A stretch of DNA of 64,000 nt from Streptomyces griseoflavus (lineage in GTDB: Bacteria > Actinomycetota > Actinomycetes > Streptomycetales > Streptomycetaceae): contig NZ_BMUC01000005.1 in the NCBI RefSeq assembly GCF_014649995.1, forward strand, positions 247,817-311,816, written 5' to 3'. The translations under genes were made by a program, and so were the position numbers. Below the pieces are notes generated by a model. That model saw only the letters and a program-made list of their open reading frames with translations. It ran no database searches and was not told the DNA's origin. This document shows positions 9,529 to 17,457 of the stretch, piece by piece; the stretch's first letter is position 1; every line of letters begins with the position of its first letter.

Positions 9529-10851
9529 TCAGCGGGAGTCCCCCACCGGGGTCGTGCGGGCGTCGTCCTCGGGCGGCGCCGCCGGTGAGGGGGCCGCGCG
9601 GTCCGCGGGCCGGTGTCCGCGCCGTTCGGCCGGGCGGCGGGTCAGGAGCAGGAGCGGCTGCGTGAAGAGTGTGGTGGCCAGGGCCATGAACACCAGAACG
9701 CTGTAGAGCCTCTCGCTCAGCAGGCCCGCCTGCAGACCGGCGTTGAGGGCGATCAGCTCGGTGAGTCCGCGGGCGCTCATGAGAATGCCCACGGTGCGTG
9801 CGTCGTGCCGGTCCAGACCACCGATCCGGGCCGCCGCCACCCCGCTGCCGATCTTCGCCGTCACCGCCAGGGCCGTCACGACCAGCACGGCGAACCATCC
9901 CGCGACCCCTATTCCGTTCAGTGCGACGGCCTGGCCCGAGACCACGAAGAAGAAGGGGAGCAGCAGGCCGCTGATGTCGTTCAGCGGACGCAGCAGATCG
10001 GGGTCCAGGGTGCCGTCCCGCTCCCGGGGTGTCACCACACCGGCCAGCAGCGCGCCGAAGATCACATGCAGTCCCAGGGAGTGCGTCACCCAGGACGAGC
10101 CGAGCGCGAAGCCGATGAGCAGCGTCATCCGGAGTGAGGGCTCCACCTGCGGCCGCCACAGCAGCCGGCGCAGCAGGGGCCGGGCCACGAGGAACATCAC
10201 GGCGACGAACACGGCCGCGATCACCGCCCGCCACGCCCAACCCGGCGTGTGGTCGTCACCGTCCTCCATCAACGCACCGGCCAGCACCGTCCAGCAGACC
10301 ACGTCGAGGAGTCCCGCCGCGGACATCGCTACCACACCGGGCACCGTGCGGGCCAGACCGTTCTCCCGCACTATGGCCGTCAGTACCGGTACCGCGGTGA
10401 CGGACAGGGCGATCCCGGCGAACAGCACGGTCGAGGGGGACGGATCACGCGGCATGCCCAGGGCCCGCAACTCGTCCCAGAACAGCAGGGCGCCCCCGCT
10501 GCCCACCGCCATCGGCACCAGGAACGACGCGAGGGCCACCATGACCGCCGTACGGGCCCGGTCGCCCAGCAGCTTCAGATCCAGCTCGTAGCCCACCGCG
10601 AACAGGAAGACCACCAGGGCGAACTGCGCGAAACCGGACAGGGCTGTGCCGATGTGTTCCGGGAACAGCGTCTCGTAGGCCCCGGGCGCCACGCTGCCGA
10701 GAAGGGAGGGGCCCAGTGCCGTTCCTGCCAGGAGCTGGCCGACGATGTACGGCTGCCCCAGCTTGCGGGCCGTCCATCCCGCCGTGTGCGCGGCGACGAG
10801 GATCAGGGCCGAGGCTCCCACGAAGTGCGCGATCAGCGCGTCAGGGCTCAT
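9529..10851 (-). CDS. Cation:proton antiporter (CPA2/KefB-like)
   Basis: This 440-residue integral membrane protein is of the CPA2 monovalent cation/proton antiporter type. It has about 12 hydrophobic segments. Early signatures are GWTARKLGQPYIVGQLLAGTALGP and LFAVGYELDLKLL, the latter carrying the acidic transport site typical of the family; a second half has SARGLTELIALNAGLQAGLL. The ATG at 10851 is preferred because GGGGGA lies 4 nt upstream; the longer frame to 11025 would add an unusual charged N-terminus. There is no attached TrkA-N domain. It is divergent from the small ORF/HExxH genes and convergent with the TPR gene, so it is probably independent of both. The transported ion (K+ or Na+) cannot be told from sequence. 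Confidence 0.88.
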   Translation of the reverse strand: MSPDALIAHFVGASALILVAAHTAGWTARKLGQPYIVGQLLAGTALGPSLLGSVAPGAYETLFPEHIGTALSGFAQFALVVFLFAVGYELDLKLLGDRARTAVMVALASFLVPMAVGSGGALLFWDELRALGMPRDPSPSTVLFAGIALSVTAVPVLTAIVRENGLARTVPGVVAMSAAGLLDVVCWTVLAGALMEDGDDHTPGWAWRAVIAAVFVAVMFLVARPLLRRLLWRPQVEPSLRMTLLIGFALGSSWVTHSLGLHVIFGALLAGVVTPRERDGTLDPDLLRPLNDISGLLLPFFFVVSGQAVALNGIGVAGWFAVLVVTALAVTAKIGSGVAAARIGGLDRHDARTVGILMSARGLTELIALNAGLQAGLLSERLYSVLVFMALATTLFTQPLLLLTRRPAERRGHRPADRAAPSPAAPPEDDARTTPVGDSR

Positions 10852-11256
10852 GTGTCCCCCGGGGTCCGGTTGTTGGTCCGGCCGTGCGGCCGGCGACAGG
10901 TGTGCGTGAATGCGACACCAACTGGCCCAGAATAGAAGGTGTCTGATGGTCCGTCGGGTCGGCGACGCGCGAGCCCGGTCAGCCGCAGGAGGCACACCCG
11001 TAGCGGTCGGTTCCGCTTGTGCCACGTAGATGCGTCCGGCCGCCGTCCGTGCTGCCGTGCGCCGTCGGCGCGCCCCCGGGGGCGGACGGCCCGCCGGTCC
11101 GCGGACCGCGGATCAGGAGAGAGTGTTTCCAGCCGTGCGGGCGGGGAGTGCCCCTCCGGGACAACGGGCGTCCGCGCACAACTGCTTCACGGCGAAACAG
11201 GATCCGCCTCCGCCACCTCGTGGGTATACAGCAAGGATTGGCCGGTACTCCAGGAC

Positions 11257-11277
11257 ATCACCATGGTTCATGGTGAT
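11257..11277. promoter_or_regulatory. 21-bp palindrome, candidate operator
   Basis: ATCACCATG-gtt-CATGGTGAT is a perfect 9-3-9 inverted repeat in the 528-bp gap between the antiporter start (10851) and the small ORF start (11380). GTGATCG recurs just downstream, at 11273 and 11286, giving operator-like spacing. No ORF in 10852-11379 looks genuine, and the gap is more AT-rich towards its right end, which fits a promoter for the small ORF/HExxH pair. No regulator gene for it is next to it. Confidence 0.45.
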
Positions 11278-11379
11278 CGAGTGGCGTGATCGTATGGTTT
11301 TCGATGCGGGATTCAGTGGCCATGATGGTTTCAGGGACACGGGGCATCGCGTGCCACCGTGCGAGAAGGGGGACGCACC

Positions 11380-11604
11380 TTGCATCAGCCGCCCGCTCAG
11401 CGCAACGCGGAAGCCGCCGCCCGGGGACCGGCCCTGGCGGCGGGGACTTCTGTCCGGGAGTCGGACGTGGCGGATCTCGCGCAGCTGCCTCTGACAGCCG
11501 TGGACGGCCTTGCTCCCCTCGGTCCCGACGCCCGTCTTCTCCTGGAGGTCCTGCGCTCACGCAGCGGCATCAGAGGAGGCAGCGAGCCCGGCCGGGCCGA
11601 ATAG
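11380..11604 (+). CDS. Small leader-peptide-like protein upstream of the HExxH hydroxylase
   Basis: This 74-residue ORF uses a TTG start at 11380, chosen because GAAGGGGGA ends 7 nt upstream; an in-frame GTG at 11359 lacks such a site. It begins MHQPPAQRNAEAAARG. A central segment, LAQLPLTAVDGLAPLGPDA followed by RLLLEVLRSRSG, has the alternating hydrophobic pattern seen in leader regions of FxSxx-COOH-type RiPP precursors. The C-terminus (GGSEPGRAE) does not end in F-x-S-x-x. It lies 70 bp upstream of the HExxH gene in the same direction and could be that enzyme's substrate. It has no Cys. The family is unproven, and a small non-RiPP partner protein is the alternative. Confidence 0.5.
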   Translation: MHQPPAQRNAEAAARGPALAAGTSVRESDVADLAQLPLTAVDGLAPLGPDARLLLEVLRSRSGIRGGSEPGRAE

Positions 11605-11674
11605 CGGTCCCCGCACGAGGGGAGCGCCCCCCGGGGTCCGCCCGTGTCCGCCCACCGACCGGAGGTTCCCGGCA

Positions 11675-13393
11675 ATGCAGAGAGCGCCGCGCACCGACCC
11701 CTTGCGCATGCCGGAGCACCTCTTCGCGGAACTCGCCGCCGGCGGCGGCTCCGCACGGGCCGTCGCCTTCCTCGAACAGGGGGAGCGGGCGCGCCGGTTG
11801 CTGCTGCTGCGCACGCTGCTCAGCCGGCTTCGGGGTGTGTCCACGCCGCTGACCCCGGCCGGGGACGCCTGGCGGGTGCTCAGGGAGGCGGCGGGGCGGG
11901 CGCCCGAGGCGGTCGAGGGGCTGATCCAGGCGCCGACGACGGGCGCCTGGATCGCGCACATGCTGCGCCGCCTGCACGGCACCGCGACCGGCCCGGCCCT
12001 GTGGGCGGAGACGGCCCGGCTGAACACCCTCGCGGTGGTCGCCGCGCTGCACGCCGGCATGGAGGTGTCCGTGGGCGTGGCGCTGGAGGACGGGGCGCTG
12101 CACCTGCCGGGACTGGGGCTGGCCCGGCTGCCGGAGGGGGCGGCCGGCCTGTCGGCGGGCACGGCGAGCACGCGTGCCGGGGAGCTGACCGTCACGGGGC
12201 CGTCACGCGCCGGCGGGCGAACGGTGCTGACCTGCCGCCCCGCGCCCGTGCCGGTGGACACGGCACCGCCCGCCGACGACGCCCGCTGGCTGCCCCTGCG
12301 TACTCTCACGGCCGGCTCCGCCGCCCTGCCCCTGGAGGACCTGGACCCCTACCGGGACCTCGACGATCCGCTGCCGCCCGCCCGGCTGGACGCCGACGAG
12401 GCCGTGGCCTGGCAGCGGATGGTCGACGAGGCCGTCGCGATCCTCGCGGCCACCGGCGGGCCGGAGCCCGGGCGGCTGGACCCGGCCGTGATCCGGGCCG
12501 TCGTCCCCTGGGGCAGGACCGCTCCGCTGCCCCCGCCGCCCCCCGACGTGCGGGTGTCCGCCTCCAGCGGCGACTCCTACGGCGCGATGATCATCTCCCG
12601 CCCCTCCGAGCCGCTGGCCCTGGCCGAGGCGCTGGTCCACGAGTTCCAGCACAGCAAGCTCGCCGCGCTGCTCCACCTCTTCCCGCTGGTGCGCGACGAC
12701 CGCGCCGAGCGCTACTACGCCCCCTGGCGTCCGGACCCGCGCCACCTCACCGGACTGCTCCACGGCGCCTACGCCTTCACGGGTGTCGCCGGGTTCTGGC
12801 GGGACCGGCTGTCCGAACCGGCGCACGCCGAGACGGCCGCCTACCACTTCGCCCTGCGCCGCACGCAGAGCAGGCTCGTCGTTCGCACCCTCCTCACCAG
12901 CGGTTTCCTCACGGATACCGGGCACGCCCTGGTGACCGGGCTCGCCCGCACCCTGGACACCTGGCTGCGCGAGCCCGTCGCCCCGGCCGCCCTGGCCCGT
13001 GCCCGCACCGCCGCCACCCTGCACCGCACCGAATGGCGGCTGCGCAACGTCGCCGCGCCGGCCCGGCCCGGACCCGGGCGGCACTCCGTGCCGTCCGGCG
13101 ACGCGCCGGCGCCTCCTCGGTTCCGCCCCGACCGTACGACCTGGCCCGACCTGCGCACCCATGTCCTCGCCGTGCCGCCCGCCCGTCCCCGCACTCCCGA
13201 CGAGCACCTCGCCGCGGGGAACCCGGCGGCCGCGTTCGAGGGGTACGCCGAAGGGCTGGAACGGGAGCCGGGCGACCCGCACCTGCTCGCCGGCTGGATC
13301 GTCGCCCGGGCCGCCCTGGAACCGGGTCCCGGGGCCCGGCGGGCGCTGGCCCGGCCGGAGCTGCTGCTGCCCGCGTCACCCGTCCACCGGTGA
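11675..13393 (+). CDS. HExxH motif protein, putative alpha-ketoglutarate-type peptide beta-hydroxylase
   Basis: This 572-residue protein belongs to the actinobacterial HEXXH-motif family linked to FxSxx-COOH and related RiPP loci, where members are thought to hydroxylate side chains at the beta carbon using Fe and 2-oxoglutarate. The signature HEFQH is at residues 322-326, inside ALVHEFQHSKLAALLHLFPL. The N-terminal half (MPEHLFAELAAGGG) and the late segment RTPDEHLAAGNPAAAFEGYAEGL are typical of the family. The ATG at 11675 has GGAGGT 8 nt upstream; the longer frame to 11510 would overlap the small ORF. The usual radical SAM partner (FxsB) is absent from this window. The related TPR protein lies 2.2 kb to the left, separated by the antiporter. 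Confidence 0.75.
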   Translation: MQRAPRTDPLRMPEHLFAELAAGGGSARAVAFLEQGERARRLLLLRTLLSRLRGVSTPLTPAGDAWRVLREAAGRAPEAVEGLIQAPTTGAWIAHMLRRLHGTATGPALWAETARLNTLAVVAALHAGMEVSVGVALEDGALHLPGLGLARLPEGAAGLSAGTASTRAGELTVTGPSRAGGRTVLTCRPAPVPVDTAPPADDARWLPLRTLTAGSAALPLEDLDPYRDLDDPLPPARLDADEAVAWQRMVDEAVAILAATGGPEPGRLDPAVIRAVVPWGRTAPLPPPPPDVRVSASSGDSYGAMIISRPSEPLALAEALVHEFQHSKLAALLHLFPLVRDDRAERYYAPWRPDPRHLTGLLHGAYAFTGVAGFWRDRLSEPAHAETAAYHFALRRTQSRLVVRTLLTSGFLTDTGHALVTGLARTLDTWLREPVAPAALARARTAATLHRTEWRLRNVAAPARPGPGRHSVPSGDAPAPPRFRPDRTTWPDLRTHVLAVPPARPRTPDEHLAAGNPAAAFEGYAEGLEREPGDPHLLAGWIVARAALEPGPGARRALARPELLLPASPVHR

Positions 13394-13502
13394 CGCGGGC
13401 AGGTCCGCGGGCCGGGGGAGTCCGGCCGACGGGTGACGGGAGCCGGAGCGTGGATGTGCCGAAGCGGGGGTGAACGGGCGGCCGGGTGGTCAGGATGGAA
13501 CC

Positions 13503-14726
13503 ATGACCTACCACGTCGACTCCGAGGCCGGGCGGCTGCGCCGCGTCATCCTGCACCGGCCCGATCTCGAGCTCAAAAGGCTCACTCCCAGCAACAAGGA
13601 CGCCCTGCTCTTCGACGACGTGCTCTGGGTGCGCCGGGCGCGCGCCGAGCACGACGGGTTCGCCGACGTCCTGCGCGACCGCGGTGTCACCGTCCACCTC
13701 TTCGGTGACCTGCTCTCCGAGACGCTGGCGATCCCGGCGGCACGCTCGCTCGTCCTGGACCGGGTCTTCGACGAGAAGGAGTACGGTCCGCTGGCCACCG
13801 ACCACCTCCGTGCCGCGTTCGAGACGCTTCCGGCGCCGGACCTGGCCGAGGTGCTGGTCGGCGGGACGACCAAGCGGGAGTTCCTGGACGCCCACCCGGA
13901 GCCGACCTCCGTGCGCTTCCACGCGATGGAGCTCGACGACTTCCTGCTGGGCCCGCTGCCCAACCACCTCTTCACCCGTGACACCTCCGCCTGGATCTAC
14001 GACGGTGTGTCCATCAACGCGATGCGCTGGCCGGCCCGGCAGCGCGAGACCGTGCACTTCGAGGCGATCTACCGGCACCATCCGCTCTTCCGCGGGGAGT
14101 CCTTCCACCTGTGGTCCGAGGGGCAGGCCGACTACCCGTCCACCATCGAGGGCGGGGACGTGCTGGTGATCGGCAACGGCGCGGTGCTGATCGGGATGAG
14201 CGAGCGCACCACCCCGCAGGCCGTGGAGATGCTGGCGCACAAGCTGTTCGCGGCCGGCTCGGCCCGGACCATCGTCGCCCTCGACATGCCGAAGAGACGC
14301 GCCCTGATGCACCTCGACACCGTGATGACGATGGTCGACGGGGACACGTTCACCCAGTACGCGGGCCTCGGCATGCTCCGGTCGTACACGATCGAACCCG
14401 GCTCGGACGAGAAGGAGCTGAAGGTCACCGACCATCCGCCGGAGCACATGCACCGCGCGATCGCCGCAGCGCTCGGCCTCAGCGAGATCCGGGTGCTGAC
14501 CGCCACCCAGGACGTGCACGCGGCCGAGCGCGAGCAGTGGGACGACGGCTGCAACGTCCTCGCCGTCGAGCCGGGCGTCGTCGTCGCCTACGAGCGCAAC
14601 TCGACCACCAACACCCATCTGCGCAAGCAGGGCATCGAGGTGATAGAGATCCCGGGCAGCGAGCTGGGCCGGGGGAGGGGCGGGCCGCGCTGCATGAGCT
14701 GTCCCGTAGAACGAGACGCCGTATAG
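13503..14726 (+). CDS. arcA: Arginine deiminase
   Basis: This 407-residue enzyme hydrolyses L-arginine to citrulline and ammonia, the first step of the arginine deiminase pathway. Family motifs are present: [26 protein letters not shown] and the C-terminal [11 protein letters not shown], in which Cys near residue 397 is the expected nucleophile. The length is normal for ArcA. The gene is followed 58 bp downstream by ornithine carbamoyltransferase in the same direction, the second enzyme of the pathway. No carbamate kinase (arcC) or arginine/ornithine antiporter (arcD) gene adjoins it. Confidence 0.95.
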   Translation: MTYHVDSEAGRLRRVILHRPDLELKRLTPSNKDALLFDDVLWVRRARAEHDGFADVLRDRGVTVHLFGDLLSETLAIPAARSLVLDRVFDEKEYGPLATDHLRAAFETLPAPDLAEVLVGGTTKREFLDAHPEPTSVRFHAMELDDFLLGPLPNHLFTRDTSAWIYDGVSINAMRWPARQRETVHFEAIYRHHPLFRGESFHLWSEGQADYPSTIEGGDVLVIGNGAVLIGMSERTTPQAVEMLAHKLFAAGSARTIVALDMPKRRALMHLDTVMTMVDGDTFTQYAGLGMLRSYTIEPGSDEKELKVTDHPPEHMHRAIAAALGLSEIRVLTATQDVHAAEREQWDDGCNVLAVEPGVVVAYERNSTTNTHLRKQGIEVIEIPGSELGRGRGGPRCMSCPVERDAV

Positions 14727-14746
14727 AAATACAAATAGTCGTATAC
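14721..14746. promoter_or_regulatory. AT-rich inverted motif between arcA and the OTC gene
   Basis: GTATAG and GTATAC flank an unusually AT-rich stretch (roughly 65% A/T in a 73% GC genome) beginning inside the arcA stop codon. Such AT-rich islands can be ArgR/ARG-box sites or a promoter for the downstream gene, but the match to a known ARG-box consensus is weak. Confidence 0.25.
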
Positions 14747-14784
14747 ACTTCCAAGGGTCCGTGTCCCCGTCCCTGGAGAGCCCC

Positions 14785-15792
14785 ATGGCGACTGTCCCGA
14801 CCGCCCTCGCCGGCCGTCCCTTCCTCAAGGAGGTGGACTTCACCGCGGAGGAGTTCCGCGGCCTGCTGGAACTGGCCGCCGAGCTGAAGGCCGCCAAGCG
14901 GGCCGGGACCGAGCACCGGTACCTGCGGGGCAGGAACATCGCGCTGATCTTCGAGAAGACCTCGACGCGGACGCGCTGCGCGTTCGAGGTGGCGGCCGCC
15001 GACCAGGGCGCCTCGACGACCTACCTCGATCCGTCGGGCTCGCAGATGGGCCACAAGGAGTCCGTGAAGGACACCGCCCGGGTGCTGGGCCGGATGTACG
15101 ACGCGATCGAGTACCGGGGGGACAGCCAGGCGAAGGTGGAGGAGCTGGCGCGGTACTCGGGCGTGCCCGTCTACAACGGTCTCACCGACGACTGGCACCC
15201 CACGCAGATGCTCGCCGACGTGCTCACGATGACCGAGCACAGCGCCAAGCCGCTCACCGGTATCGCCTTCGCCTACCTGGGCGACGCCCGTTTCAACATG
15301 GGCAACTCCTACCTGGTCACCGCGGCCCTGCTGGGCATGGACGTCCGCGTCGTCGCCCCGAAGTCCTACTGGCCCGCCCAGGAGGTCGTCGACCGGGCCC
15401 GTGAGCTCGCCGTGTCCAGCGGGGCCCGCATCACGCTCACCGAGGAGATCGCCGAGGGCGTCGCGGGCGCCGACTTCGTCGCCACGGACGTCTGGGTCTC
15501 CATGGGGGAGCCCAAGGGCGTCTGGGACGAGCGGATCGCCGCCCTCGCGCCGTACGCGGTGACGATGGACGTGCTGCGCGCCACCGGCAACCCCGACGTG
15601 AAGTTCCTGCACTGCCTGCCCGCCTTCCACGACCTGGGGACCGAGGTCGGCCGCGAGGTGTACGAGACGCACGGCCTGGAGTCGCTGGAGGTGACCGACG
15701 AGGTGTTCGAGTCGGCGCACTCGGTGGTCTTCGACGAGGCGGAGAACCGCATGCACACGATCAAGGCGGTCCTGGTCGCCACCCTCGCCTGA
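14785..15792 (+). CDS. arcB: Ornithine carbamoyltransferase
   Basis: This 335-residue transcarbamylase interconverts citrulline + phosphate and ornithine + carbamoyl phosphate. The carbamoyl-phosphate site STRTR is near residue 60, HPTQMLAD is the second binding motif and HCLPAFHD near residue 275 is the ornithine-site signature. GGAGAG lies 4 nt upstream of the chosen ATG. Pairing with arcA points to the catabolic role, although the biosynthetic ArgF form cannot be excluded by sequence alone. It ends 15 bp before the convergent HATPase_c gene. Confidence 0.93.
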   Translation: MATVPTALAGRPFLKEVDFTAEEFRGLLELAAELKAAKRAGTEHRYLRGRNIALIFEKTSTRTRCAFEVAAADQGASTTYLDPSGSQMGHKESVKDTARVLGRMYDAIEYRGDSQAKVEELARYSGVPVYNGLTDDWHPTQMLADVLTMTEHSAKPLTGIAFAYLGDARFNMGNSYLVTAALLGMDVRVVAPKSYWPAQEVVDRARELAVSSGARITLTEEIAEGVAGADFVATDVWVSMGEPKGVWDERIAALAPYAVTMDVLRATGNPDVKFLHCLPAFHDLGTEVGREVYETHGLESLEVTDEVFESAHSVVFDEAENRMHTIKAVLVATLA

Positions 15793-15807
15793 GGGGCCCT
15801 CCGGGGT

Positions 15808-16251
15808 TCAGACCGGACGCCGCTGACCCGGCAGCCGGAACCACACCGCCTTGCCGGACTCGGTGGGGCGGTGACCGCAGGACGAGCTCAGGGTGCGGAT
15901 CAGCAGGAGTCCGCGCCCGTGCTCCTGCCACGGGTCGGGCGTGCCGGGCGTCGGACGGGTGAGGTCGCCGGGCGGCGCCGGGTCGGCGTCGTGGACCTCG
16001 ACCTGGAAACCGGCCGGCAGCAGCCGCAGCACCAGCTCGATCGGGGTGCTCCCCGAGGTGTGTTCCACGGCGTTGGCCACCAGTTCCGCCGTCAGCAGCT
16101 CCGCCGTGTCGCAGTCGGCGGTGTGCTCCCGCTCGGCGAGGGCCGTACGGACCAGCGCACGGGCCACGGGCACTGCCGCGGTGGAGTGCGGCAGCGCGAC
16201 GCGCCAGGAGGAGGAAGCGGCGGAGGGTTCGTGCACAGCGGGTCCGTTCAT
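15808..16251 (-). CDS. ATP-binding protein, HATPase_c anti-sigma-factor-like
   Basis: This 147-residue protein has only a GHKL/HATPase_c_2 domain, the type that Streptomyces carries in dozens of copies as RsbW/SpoIIAB-like serine kinases. The N-box is ELVANAVEHT and the G-box is EHGRGLLLIRTLSSSCGH. The ATG at 16251 is favoured, with AGGAG upstream and the family's usual length; a longer frame to 16401 is mostly Arg/Pro-rich. No sigma factor or anti-sigma antagonist gene adjoins it, so its partner is unknown. Confidence 0.8.
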   Translation of the reverse strand: MNGPAVHEPSAASSSWRVALPHSTAAVPVARALVRTALAEREHTADCDTAELLTAELVANAVEHTSGSTPIELVLRLLPAGFQVEVHDADPAPPGDLTRPTPGTPDPWQEHGRGLLLIRTLSSSCGHRPTESGKAVWFRLPGQRRPV

Positions 16252-16528
16252 GGAGCGGGTGCTCCTGCGTTCAGCCGTCAATGGTACGGCGCACCCGGTG
16301 CCACCCCGCGCGGGGGCGGCCCCGGAACCCTGCCCGGGCGCCGTCCGGGGCGCGCGCCCCGGCAACGGGCGGCCTACCCGCGCCGCGGGCCCGCCGCGCA
16401 CGCCCGGTCCCGCTGTTACCGGCGTGTCGACGAGTCGTGACGGACGCGCGGCCCCGGTCCCCGGGCCCGTTCGCCCGCTGCCGGCCCTCTGGCCGTTCTC
16501 CCGCCGCCTGACCCCGGATCCCGTATCG

Positions 16529-16574
16529 CGTATCGCGTGGCCGTGACGACAGTCACCGAACAGTGATAACTTCG
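16529..16574. promoter_or_regulatory. Aromatic-island promoter/operator, copy A
   Basis: CGTATC, then 9 nt, then the palindrome TGACGACAGTCA (16544-16555), then 9 nt, then GATAAC (16565-16570) and TTCG. The same arrangement is found at 22399-22441. It lies 52 bp upstream of the enoyl-CoA hydratase start in the 374-bp divergent gap 16252-16625; the rest of that gap holds nothing recognised. GATAAC fits a -10 hexamer, so a repressor on TGAC-N4-GTCA would block the promoter. The PaaX-family regulator in the island is the natural candidate. Confidence 0.6.
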
Positions 16575-16625
16575 TGGGGCAGAACTCAGTGAGCAGCGCA
16601 GTGCCCGCCCGAGGAGGCCGCCCTC

Positions 16626-17453
16626 ATGAGTCCCTTCACCGGCTCCGCAGCCCGTACCGGCCACTGGGAGCATCTGCGCGTCGATATCACCGACGGTGTC
16701 GCCACCGTCACCCTCGCCCGCCCCGACCGGCTCAACGCGCTCACCTTCGGCGCCTACGCCGACCTGCGCGACCTGCTCGCGGAGCTGTCCCGGGAGCGGG
16801 CCGTACGGGCCATGGTGCTGGCCGGCGAGGGGCGGGGATTCTGCTCCGGCGGCGACGTGGACGAGATCATCGGCGCGACCCTCTCCATGGACACCGCCCA
16901 GCTCCTCGACTTCAACCGGATGACCGGCCAGGTGGTGCGGGCGGTACGGGAGTGCCCGTTCCCGGTGATCGCCGCGATCCACGGGGTGGCGGCGGGCGCC
17001 GGCGCGGTCCTCGCCCTGGCCGCCGACTTCCGGGTCGCCGACGCGGGCGCCCGCTTCGCCTTCCTCTTCACCCGGGTCGGCCTCTCCGGTGGCGACATGG
17101 GCGCGGCCTATCTGCTGCCCCGGGTGGTGGGCCTCGGCCACGCGACCCGGCTGCTCATGCTGGGGGAGTCGGTCCGCGCCCCCGAGGCCGAGCGCATCGG
17201 CCTGATCAGCGTGCTCACGGACGAGGGCGACGCCGACGAGGCCGCCCGGTCCCTGGCCCGCCGCCTCGCCGACGGCCCCGCCCTGGCCCACGCCCAGACC
17301 AAGGCCCTCCTCACCGCCGAACTGGACATGCCCCTGGCCGCGGCGGTCGAACTGGACGCCTCCACCCAGGCCCTCCTGATGAACGGCGAGGACTACGCGG
17401 AGTTCCACGCGGCCTTCACCGAGAAGCGCCCCCCGAAGTGGCGGGGGAGGTAA
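16626..17453 (+). CDS. Enoyl-CoA hydratase/isomerase family protein
   Basis: This 275-residue crotonase-fold enzyme is the first gene of the aromatic-CoA island. The acyl-CoA oxyanion-hole segments are seen in AGEGRGFCSGGDVDEI and IHGVAAGAGAVLALAADFRVAD. The acidic residue pattern is partly altered (SGGDMGAAYLLPRVVG), as in ring-cleavage hydratases. GAGGAG upstream supports ATG 16626. It probably hydrates or hydrolyses an unsaturated, ring-reduced acyl-CoA made by the fused hydroxylase/reductase, whose gene starts 4 nt after this stop. The exact substrate is inferred from context only. Confidence 0.88.
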   Translation: MSPFTGSAARTGHWEHLRVDITDGVATVTLARPDRLNALTFGAYADLRDLLAELSRERAVRAMVLAGEGRGFCSGGDVDEIIGATLSMDTAQLLDFNRMTGQVVRAVRECPFPVIAAIHGVAAGAGAVLALAADFRVADAGARFAFLFTRVGLSGGDMGAAYLLPRVVGLGHATRLLMLGESVRAPEAERIGLISVLTDEGDADEAARSLARRLADGPALAHAQTKALLTAELDMPLAAAVELDASTQALLMNGEDYAEFHAAFTEKRPPKWRGR

Positions 17454-17457
17454 CGGG

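Noticed and set aside
7856-10240. Long minus-strand frame overlapping the TPR gene and antiporter
   Set aside because: It runs through the 3' end of a clear TPR protein and has Arg/Gly-rich composition; no recognisable domain.
10979-11179. Minus-strand 66-codon frame ending CASCG, considered as a Cys-rich RiPP precursor
   Set aside because: No ribosome-binding site, Arg/Gly-rich composition and no modification gene on that strand.
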